Source: Bacteroidales bacterium
GTDB lineage: Bacteria > Bacteroidota > Bacteroidia > Bacteroidales > UBA932
Assembly (NCBI GenBank): GCA_017651785.1
Contig: JAGCCD010000260.1
Coordinates: forward strand, 1 to 7,122
Length of the DNA stretch: 7,122 nt
Reading direction: 5' to 3'
The notes under the pieces were generated by a model that made no database searches, was not told the origin of the DNA, and worked only from the letters and a program-made list of their open reading frames with translations. The position numbers and the translations under genes are program-made. This document shows positions 1 to 5,993 of the stretch, in pieces. Numbering within the stretch: the first letter of the stretch is position 1; every line of letters starts with the position of its first letter.

Positions 1-342
1 CACCTGGCCGTCGGCCCTGCGGAAACCGCGGAACGTGCGCCTTGAGGCAGCAGGTTCAATTTCTACCAGTGAAGGATTGTAGCTGTACTCCAGCAGCCCC
101 TCGAGGTTGGTCTTGATGCACGAATGGTCCACCATCGTGCCTGCTGCAGCGTCTCGTGTTACGTGCCCTATGGGGAAGCCGTACTTCACCACGTCGTCGC
201 CTGCAGCGAGGCTGCGCAGCACCACCTTGTGCCCACGGGGCACGTCGCCCTGCAGCGTCACGCCCTCTACAACCTCGCCCTTCTGCAGATCCTGCAGCGC
301 CACCGCCACATTGTCGTCCGGGTTAATTTTGATGTATTTCAT
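1..342 (-). CDS. uxaA: Altronate dehydratase UxaA, N-terminal part (partial, runs off the window)
   Basis: UxaA dehydrates D-altronate to 2-keto-3-deoxy-D-gluconate, the third step of cytoplasmic galacturonate catabolism. The 114 visible codons begin MKYIKINPDDNVAVALQDL and continue through GHKVVLRSLAAGDDVVKYG, FPIGHVTRDAAAG and IKTNLEGLLEYSYNP. This matches the N-terminal SAF-type domain and linker of UxaA/GarD enzymes. The final residues (RGFRRADGQV) are where the larger catalytic domain begins in the family, usually with a GVRN-type sequence next. Full-length members are about 490-500 residues, so roughly three quarters lies beyond position 1. The ATG at 342-340 is the natural start: the MKYIKI beginning aligns with known UxaA proteins. 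It shares one base with the TAA stop of the lipoprotein gene upstream, which suggests translational coupling. GC content is high, like uxaC and unlike the gene in between. One oddity is that the usual HxHN-like segment before KTNL reads VDHSC here. Family assignment is confident; altronate as substrate is supported by the nearby uxaC. Confidence 0.9.
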   Translation of the reverse strand, partial: MKYIKINPDDNVAVALQDLQKGEVVEGVTLQGDVPRGHKVVLRSLAAGDDVVKYGFPIGHVTRDAAAGTMVDHSCIKTNLEGLLEYSYNPSLVEIEPAASRRTFRGFRRADGQV

Positions 343-1007
343 TATTCGTCATAAATATGATTTGAGACATCCCATACAAAAAAGCCATTTCTATTAGGGT
401 GTGCTTCCACATAGCCGTTCTTAATGTAAATAGTATCAGTTTTGACTTCTTCTTTTTCTTGATTACAGACTTTAAGTGCTAATTCGAATGATATGAAGAG
501 CCCATCTTTATTATTCTTATCGAACTTGAATATACTCAGAGAATCCAAGATCTCCACACCATTCTCTTCACTATTTGCTAGCTTACTTAATTCTTCAGGA
601 GCATATTCTTTCGCAAAATGAATATGTTGGTGATATATTGGATAAGACTCTCGAGTAATAAAATGGTAAGATGTATCATTAAAAGCTACTAACACGAACT
701 GGAGTGGATTATGCAATTGCCATTTAAACACAAACCTGCCGTATTGGTCTTGAAAAAAATCGGGGGCTTCACACGGATTCAACTCTTCGTAAGGATACTC
801 GTCCAAAGGAATCTTAGCTCTTCGAATATCTTCAATGATTGAAGCATGGCGCATTTTTTTACGTGCATGGTAATCATTACCGTCAATGGTGTACCAAATC
901 TCAAAATTCGGTTTATCGTCAACTGGCCCTTTATCGAACCATGAACATGAATTAGCGAGTGTAAAAATAGCTGCCATTATAGACAAACACATTATGAAGT
1001 TGCGCAT
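342..1007 (-). CDS. AT-rich predicted lipoprotein of unknown function between uxaC and uxaA
   Basis: I do not recognise the family. From the ATG at 1007 the product is 221 residues. A GTG at 1028 in the same frame would add seven polar residues (MSNHNNI). I prefer the ATG because GTG starts are uncommon in this group and because it gives a compact signal peptide: MRN, a hydrophobic stretch (FIMCLSIMAAIFTLA), then NSC with Cys21 as the probable lipidated residue. The lipobox is imperfect (A-N-S-C), so lipoprotein status is likely but not certain. The mature part is polar and rich in aromatic residues (for example FEIWYTIDGNDYHARKK and GRFVFKWQLHN), with no transmembrane segment after the signal and no repeats or enzyme motif that I can identify. 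By hand count GC is about 32% over 421-660, against about 58% in samples of uxaC, and codons are strongly A/T-ending. The stop overlaps the uxaA start by one base. Placement suggests co-transcription with the uxa genes; composition suggests a separate, possibly recent origin. A periplasmic or outer-membrane role is inferred only from the signal peptide. Confidence 0.75.
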   Translation of the reverse strand: MRNFIMCLSIMAAIFTLANSCSWFDKGPVDDKPNFEIWYTIDGNDYHARKKMRHASIIEDIRRAKIPLDEYPYEELNPCEAPDFFQDQYGRFVFKWQLHNPLQFVLVAFNDTSYHFITRESYPIYHQHIHFAKEYAPEELSKLANSEENGVEILDSLSIFKFDKNNKDGLFISFELALKVCNQEKEEVKTDTIYIKNGYVEAHPNRNGFFVWDVSNHIYDE

Positions 1008-1065
1008 GATATTATTATGATTTGACACGCTATTCTTTCATATAGGGACCACTAAGCCAGCATGA

Positions 1066-1077
1066 GAATTATAATTC
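1066..1077. promoter_or_regulatory. 12-bp perfect palindrome, possible operator
   Basis: GAATTATAATTC is its own reverse complement. It lies 59 bases upstream of the preferred ATG (1007) of the AT-rich lipoprotein and about 100 bases past the end of uxaC. Such a palindrome could be a binding site for a dimeric regulator. However, the sequence is AT-rich and a 12-base palindrome can arise by chance. I found no convincing Bacteroidota promoter (TTTG / TAnnTTTG) beside it on the minus strand. Regulatory function is therefore speculative. Confidence 0.2.
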
Positions 1078-1180
1078 AGGTAATCCTTGATCAGGTATTA
1101 GAGAAACAACCGGGAGCATCAAAGCGTTGCACTTCAGGGTAGAATCCAGCAGTTTTAATACAAGCGGACATATATACCAC

Positions 1181-2596
1181 TTAAAAGTTAAAGTAGTTCT
1201 TTGCGTTGTTGTAGCAGATGTCTTCTACCATCTGGCCGATGGTGGGAAGTTCGGAGGCGGGGAGTTTGCCTTCCTCGATGTCCTTGCCGAGGACGTCGCA
1301 GAGGATGCGGCGGAAGTATTCGTGGCGGGGGTAGGAGATGAAGGAACGGCTGTCTGTGAGCATGCCCACGAAGCGGCTCAGGAGGCCCAGGACGCTCAGG
1401 GCGTCGATCTGCTTGCGCATGCCGTTCTCCTGGTCCAGGAACCACCAGCCGGAGCCGAACTGCATCTTGCCGGGGACGGTGCCGTCGTTGAAGGTGTAGG
1501 CCATGGTCATCATGACCTCGTTGTCTTTGGGGTTGAGGCAGTAGAGGATGGTCTTGGCGAGCTTGTCGCAGGATGCCAGGCGGTCGAAGAAACGGTGGCC
1601 GGCGGCAGCGGTAGGCAGGTCGTGGATAGCATCGTAGCCAGTGTCGGGACCCACGAGGCCGAACATCTTGCTGTTATTGTTGCGTATAGCGCCGATGTGG
1701 AACTGCTGCGCCCATCCGGCCTCGGCGTCCATGACTGCCTGGTCGAAGAGGAAGGCGCTGCGGAACTTCTCCAGCTCGCGCGGTCCGGGAGCTATTCCCA
1801 TAAGCACTTTCTTGAAGATGAGCTCGATCTCAATCTCCTTGTAATCGGCGGCATAGAAGGTCTCAAGGCCGTGGTCGGACAGCTTGCAGCCGTTGGCTGC
1901 GAAGTAATCGTGCCTGATCTTAAGAGCCTCCTGAAGGTCTGCATATGAGTTGATTTCTTTGCCTGCGGCCTCTCCGAGCACCTTGAGGTACTCCTTGTAT
2001 GCGGAGGGGTTCTCGATTGCCATGGCTTTGTCCGGCCTCCAGGCGGGGATGACCTTTGTGCCGAAGGGCTCGGCGGCTATCTTCTTGTGCCAGCGCAGAT
2101 CATCAGCCGGGTCGTCGGTGGTGCAGACCACCTCTACGCCGAACTTGCGGATAAGCGCCTGGCCGCGGAATTCGGGGGTGGCGAGCTTTGCGTTGCACTC
2201 GTCAAAGATTTCGCGGGCGGTGGCGGGGCAGAGGAGCTTGTCTATCCCGAACACGCGGCTGAGCTCCAGGTGAGTCCAGTGGTACAGAGGGTTGCGCATC
2301 GTGTAGGGCACCGTCTCCGCCCACTTCTTGAAGGTCTCCCAGGAGTCGTACTTGCCGCCGGTGAGGTAGTCCTCGTTCACGCCGTTGGCCCTCATTGCGC
2401 GCCATTTATAGTGGTCTCCGTAGTGGCCGTCAACAAGCCACAGCTGGGTGATGTCGCGGAACTGGATGTTCTCTGCGATCTGCTGGGGCACAAGATGGCA
2501 GTGGTAGTCGATGATGGGCATACGTTCGGCGTGCTCGTGGTAGAGCCGCTTTGCTGTCTCCGTCTGGAGCATAAAGTCGGGGTTGATAAAGCTCAT
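1181..2596 (-). CDS. uxaC: Uronate (glucuronate/galacturonate) isomerase UxaC
   Basis: This cytoplasmic enzyme (EC 5.3.1.12) interconverts D-glucuronate with D-fructuronate and D-galacturonate with D-tagaturonate, the entry step of hexuronate catabolism. The 471-residue product is the normal length (E. coli UxaC is about 470) and matches the family end to end. It belongs to the amidohydrolase-like TIM-barrel superfamily. Visible landmarks are the metal-site DYHCHL (His32 and His34), DHYKWRAMRANG (about 61-72), NPLYHWTHLEL (102-112), TTDDP (159-163), then SWRPDKA-like PAWRPDKA, QQFHIGAIRNNN, ILYCLNPKDNEV, PGKMQFGSGWWF (about 373-384), MLTDSRSF and RHEYFRRILC near the C-terminus. The ATG at 2596-2594 fits the usual N-terminus (short lead into PDFMLQTETAKRLYH). 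No Shine-Dalgarno is visible, as is typical of this phylum. The gene follows the pectin-type surface lipoprotein by 61 bases on the same strand. With uxaA downstream this places it in galacturonate breakdown. No reductase gene sits between uxaC and uxaA. Confidence 0.97.
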   Translation of the reverse strand: MSFINPDFMLQTETAKRLYHEHAERMPIIDYHCHLVPQQIAENIQFRDITQLWLVDGHYGDHYKWRAMRANGVNEDYLTGGKYDSWETFKKWAETVPYTMRNPLYHWTHLELSRVFGIDKLLCPATAREIFDECNAKLATPEFRGQALIRKFGVEVVCTTDDPADDLRWHKKIAAEPFGTKVIPAWRPDKAMAIENPSAYKEYLKVLGEAAGKEINSYADLQEALKIRHDYFAANGCKLSDHGLETFYAADYKEIEIELIFKKVLMGIAPGPRELEKFRSAFLFDQAVMDAEAGWAQQFHIGAIRNNNSKMFGLVGPDTGYDAIHDLPTAAAGHRFFDRLASCDKLAKTILYCLNPKDNEVMMTMAYTFNDGTVPGKMQFGSGWWFLDQENGMRKQIDALSVLGLLSRFVGMLTDSRSFISYPRHEYFRRILCDVLGKDIEEGKLPASELPTIGQMVEDICYNNAKNYFNF

Positions 2597-2619
2597 AATG
2601 ATAGTGTTTGTTATTGGGA

Positions 2620-2647
2620 GGGAGTCGGGGTATCACCCCCGGCTCCC
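2620..2647 (-). terminator. Strong GC-rich hairpin between the surface lipoprotein gene and uxaC
   Basis: On the minus strand the arms are GGGAG-C-CGGGG and CCCCG-A-CTCCC, separated by a six-base loop (GTGATA). This gives ten G-C/A-U pairs with one internal C/A mismatch; read as plus-strand RNA the mismatch becomes a G/U wobble. No U-tract follows on either strand, so it is not a classical intrinsic terminator. It could be a weak or attenuating terminator, or an mRNA-stabilising or processing stem that sets different levels for the surface-protein genes and for uxaC. The structure is plain in the sequence; the function is inferred. Confidence 0.45.
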
Positions 2648-2655
2648 CAAAAGTA
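2648..2655 (-). promoter_or_regulatory. Possible Bacteroidota -7 promoter element upstream of uxaC
   Basis: The minus strand reads TACTTTTG, an exact match to the Bacteroidota primary-sigma -7 consensus TAnnTTTG. It sits two bases past the stop codon of the surface lipoprotein gene and about 52 bases before the uxaC start. Transcription would begin around the 5' arm of the adjacent hairpin. Against it, no TTTG or TTG-like -33 box is visible 19-21 bases upstream, where CATA-type sequence is found. It is a candidate only. Confidence 0.25.
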
Positions 2656-2657
2656 TA

Positions 2658-5600
2658 CTACTGGTTGGTGAAGTGTATGTGATAGAAGCACAGGCCGTTG
2701 ACGGGACCGTAGATGGCCACGCGGCCGCCGGACGCGATCTCGAAGTCGACCTGGTGTCCGCCGTCCTTCTTGGCGTATCCGCCGGGCTGGGCGTCAATTT
2801 CGGTTCCGTCCAAAGCTACAGCTACGGTGCGGTCAAGCGCATCGGAGTCACCGGTGTTGGTGGCCCATACGCTTATCTTGCCGGCGCTGGGAGCGTCGAA
2901 CTGGAAAGCACGCTGGCCGGCGTTGCCCTTGCCACCCATCTGGATGAAGTAGGAACCGTCGGGATGTACGTTGTACTTGAGCGTGTTGCCGCCGACAACG
3001 TCGAGTCCGTTGAGCGAGAAGCTCACGTTCTCGTTGTTGTTGATGGCGGTGAAGTTGGCTTCGAACGCTGCGATCCAGTCGGAGTCGGAGAAGTTCCAGT
3101 CAAGATCCACTGCGGGAGAGCCGCCGGAAGTGGTGTACGTGAACTCGAGCTTGTAGAAGCGGAGTCCGTTGCCCACTGCATAGACGAGCACGTCGCCTGC
3201 GGGTACGCTGAATTCTGCCACGGTAGGATCGGCGTTGGAAGGCGTTCCTGCAGGAACCGTCTGCTCGTCGCCGTTCACGTTAACTCCCACCATACGGGTG
3301 AGGTCCTCAGAGCTGCCGGTGTTGGAAGCCCAGACCTTCAGAACACCCTGCTCGGGAGCGGTGAACTTCATATAGCGGTCGGATGTGCTGCCCTTGCCGC
3401 CCCACTGGAAGTAAGTGGTGTTGTACTTGCTCTTGGCGGTGGAAACGATGGTGAGACCGTCGTAGGTGAGGTTCCAGTCGGTGATGTCGGTGTTGGAAGC
3501 ACCCACCTTGGCGAACTCTGCCTGCCAGTCGGCCTGTGAGAAGTCCCAGGTCTTTACTACCTCTACCTCCTCGCCGCCGCTGGTGAGAGGCTGGATGGCG
3601 AAGGATGCGCTGCCCGCCTCGGACTTCTTGTAGTAGATGTCTGTCTCTGCGGGATGAGCGGTAACGGTGAAGGTGTACAGGCCGGCCTTGAGGGCTGCGA
3701 TGTCCTCTGCGGGCACGGTGAAGCTGCACTCGGTCTGGGGATCCTGGGCCCTCTTGTTGAACACTACCACATAGGTGGCTGCGTTGGGAATGGCGTTCCA
3801 GGTTACGGTTACGGGAGTTTCGTCGCCCTCGGTGAGGGTAACGGGCTCAACGCTCAGCACGGGTGCGGGAAGCACCTTGCTGCCGGCGGAAGTATCCTCG
3901 CTCCACGCGAGCTTCACGAGGCTGATGGGGCCGGTTGCGTAGATGTAGATTGTGCCTTCTCCGGAGACGGGGTCTACCACGATCTTCTGGACTTCGGGGT
4001 TGCTGGCAGATGCCACGGCGCCGCCCTTTACGGCGTAGCCGCTGTCGTCGGCAAGAGCCACCACCACGCTGCCGCCGCGGTTGGCTTTGTCTACCACCTC
4101 AAGGTCTACCGAACCGGGGCCGGTCACCTTGAAGGAAAGATATCCTTCGGTAGGGATGCCCTTGCGATTGAGAGGGGACGCGCCGAGGAAGTTGATTCCA
4201 CTGTCGGCATTGAGGGGAGTGGCCTCGGTGCCCACCAGGAGGAGCTCGTCGCGTACGCGGCTGTTCTTCACATCGCCGGCGAAGAGCTTGGCGTCCAGCA
4301 GGTTCCAGGTGTGTGCGCCCTCAATGACGCCCTGGGTGAGGTCTTCTGTCTTCTGGGTGTAAGGAATCCACCACTTGGATGCTCCGACCTTGCCGCTGAT
4401 GAGGTCTTCGTTGGCAAGCTGGAAGAAGTTGCCCTTTGAATTGTAGCAGGGATCTGCTGCAAGTACGGTGCAACCTGCCTCGCCTGCGCTGACCTTCGTG
4501 AAGAAGTCCTTACCCTGTGCGAAGACGTAGTTGTCTGATGCGGTGAGGGTGGGAACCACGATAGCGCTGTTGTCGCGGAAGAGCTGTGCCTTGTCGGGAG
4601 TGGCCTCGTCGGTGATGCCGGAATTCTCGTACAGGAAGATGTTCTTCTTGAGAGTCATGTTGGTGGCGACCTTAAGGGCGAAGAGGCCTTGGTTGTTGCC
4701 GTCGTTGACGACTGCCACTGCCTTTACGGTATTGTTCTGGAAGTCGATGTTGCCGATCTTTACGGCGTCGTTGGCATCGATACGGAAGAACGTACGCATA
4801 CCGTCGTAGATGGTGTTGTTGGTGAAGACGATGTTGTCTATCTCGCAAGGCTTGCGGATATCCACTGCGTCTCCGCCGCTACCCACGATGTTGTAGATGT
4901 CGCAGCCCTCGAAGGTGAGGGAACCCATCTTGATGACGTTGTCGTTGTTGTCGTAGAACAGACCGGCGAGGTAATTGGTGATCTCGCAGTTCTTGAACGT
5001 TACGCTGGGAACGTTGAGAGCCGCACCGGTGTGCTCGATGACGCGGGACTGGGCGCCGCCGCCGTTGAACAGGATGCCCTCGGCATAGAAGTCGCTGCCG
5101 TCGGCAAGGCCGTCGGTGAGCTCGATCTTACCTATGACTTCGGGCTTGGTGCCGTCTGCGGCAAGTTCGCCGATGAGCTTTACGCTTGCCTTGGGCTTGG
5201 CGCTGCTCACCTCGTAAGGAGAACCTGCGAGGGTGAGGTATGCCTCACCGCCGGATGCGAAGACTGCAAGGAGCTCGGCCGAGTTGCTCACGGTTACCGC
5301 GCTGCCCTGTTCGGCCATGGTCCAAGCGTCCAGGCCGCCGCGGGATGCGGAGAGGTAGAAAACGGTGATCTGGTATTCGGTGGAGGCCTCCAGGCCGCTC
5401 ACGGTAGCCGCGGCTGCAGCCTTGTCGGCGTCGGTGAGGGTGTATTCTACCTTCTTGCCGCCCTTTACAGGGTTGAGGAGGATGTGGGTAACCTCCTTGT
5501 AATCGGACAGGTCGGTGCTCCACTTCAGGGAGATGGAATTCGCTGCGCGGGCGGTAATCTCGGGGAAGAGGTTGTCTTTCACCGCGAAGGTCTTGACGGA

Positions 5601-5981
5601 TCCGTCAAAGACGGCCCAGGATGAAGCCTCGCGCTTTTCTGACAGTGCCTGTACCTTGAAGAAGTACTCGGTGTCTGCAGGGAGCTTCACTACGTAGGGA
5701 ACGTTTTCGGGAGCTACATTTGCGTCTTCCAGTGCCACGGAGGACATAGCCTCGTCTTTGTAAACCACGAGGTGGAAGGTCTCGGCGTCTTTGTTCACGT
5801 CCCATCCGAATGTGACGTCGTCACCGGTGGCGTTGTTTACGCGGGCGCTGAGGTTCTGCGGCTCCAGGCAGCGGGCGAGATTCATTTCGGTAATCTCGTC
5901 GAACTCCTTCTGGGCGCAGCTCACGGTGGCGGCGGCCAGGACGGAAAGTACTGCGGATTTAAGTATGTTGCTGTATTTCAT
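2658..5981 (-). CDS. Large surface lipoprotein: FnIII domains, DUF4957/DUF5123-like beta-helix and three related C-terminal modules (pectin-locus type)
   Basis: The 1107-residue product most likely binds pectic glycan at the cell surface. The signal peptide (MKYSNILKSAVLSVLAAAT) leads to VSC with lipidated Cys22, followed by AQKEFDE. Approximate layout: FnIII-like 1 (40-133); FnIII-like 2 (137-232); right-handed beta-helix of the DUF4957/DUF5123 type (233-545), with repeated strand-turn units such as VTFKNCEITNY, LTFEGCDIYNI, IVFTNNTIYDG and IDFQNNTVKAV, ending in the DUF5123-like DPCYNSKGNFFQLANEDLIS; a divergent beta-sandwich module (569-694); FnIII-like 3 (705-795); two clearly homologous modules (about 806-950 and 956-1107), each opening with W-[DN]-F-S and carrying a GGKG motif and VWA[ST]NTG. 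Proteins of this architecture usually sit next to SusC/SusD pairs in Bacteroidota pectin loci, which fits the susD gene 12 bases upstream and uxaC downstream. I see no recognisable lyase or hydrolase active site, so binding is more likely than catalysis. The ATG at 5981 fits the signal peptide. Exact ligand is inferred. Confidence 0.88.
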   Translation of the reverse strand: MKYSNILKSAVLSVLAAATVSCAQKEFDEITEMNLARCLEPQNLSARVNNATGDDVTFGWDVNKDAETFHLVVYKDEAMSSVALEDANVAPENVPYVVKLPADTEYFFKVQALSEKREASSWAVFDGSVKTFAVKDNLFPEITARAANSISLKWSTDLSDYKEVTHILLNPVKGGKKVEYTLTDADKAAAAATVSGLEASTEYQITVFYLSASRGGLDAWTMAEQGSAVTVSNSAELLAVFASGGEAYLTLAGSPYEVSSAKPKASVKLIGELAADGTKPEVIGKIELTDGLADGSDFYAEGILFNGGGAQSRVIEHTGAALNVPSVTFKNCEITNYLAGLFYDNNDNVIKMGSLTFEGCDIYNIVGSGGDAVDIRKPCEIDNIVFTNNTIYDGMRTFFRIDANDAVKIGNIDFQNNTVKAVAVVNDGNNQGLFALKVATNMTLKKNIFLYENSGITDEATPDKAQLFRDNSAIVVPTLTASDNYVFAQGKDFFTKVSAGEAGCTVLAADPCYNSKGNFFQLANEDLISGKVGASKWWIPYTQKTEDLTQGVIEGAHTWNLLDAKLFAGDVKNSRVRDELLLVGTEATPLNADSGINFLGASPLNRKGIPTEGYLSFKVTGPGSVDLEVVDKANRGGSVVVALADDSGYAVKGGAVASASNPEVQKIVVDPVSGEGTIYIYATGPISLVKLAWSEDTSAGSKVLPAPVLSVEPVTLTEGDETPVTVTWNAIPNAATYVVVFNKRAQDPQTECSFTVPAEDIAALKAGLYTFTVTAHPAETDIYYKKSEAGSASFAIQPLTSGGEEVEVVKTWDFSQADWQAEFAKVGASNTDITDWNLTYDGLTIVSTAKSKYNTTYFQWGGKGSTSDRYMKFTAPEQGVLKVWASNTGSSEDLTRMVGVNVNGDEQTVPAGTPSNADPTVAEFSVPAGDVLVYAVGNGLRFYKLEFTYTTSGGSPAVDLDWNFSDSDWIAAFEANFTAINNNENVSFSLNGLDVVGGNTLKYNVHPDGSYFIQMGGKGNAGQRAFQFDAPSAGKISVWATNTGDSDALDRTVAVALDGTEIDAQPGGYAKKDGGHQVDFEIASGGRVAIYGPVNGLCFYHIHFTNQ

Positions 5982-5993
5982 AAGGCGTCGGTA

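Noticed and set aside
107..397. 96-codon frame on the plus strand opposite the uxaA start
   Set aside because: Antisense to clear UxaA sequence; Ser/Thr/Pro/Arg-rich product with no family resemblance.
1127..1948. Open frame of 273 codons on the plus strand opposite uxaC
   Set aside because: It is antisense to a full-length, well-conserved uxaC and its product (Val/Glu/Ala/Gly-rich) resembles no protein. It arises from the GC-rich codon use of uxaC.
2600..2610. Plus-strand TAGTGTTTG near a -7 promoter consensus
   Set aside because: It has one base too many between TA and TTTG, lacks a -33 box, and would drive transcription against all genes in the window.
2583..3539. Open frame of 318 codons on the plus strand opposite the large lipoprotein
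   Set aside because: Shadow of the 1107-residue coding sequence; no signal peptide or recognisable domain. The same applies to the other plus-strand frames at 3654-4439 and 4689-5624.
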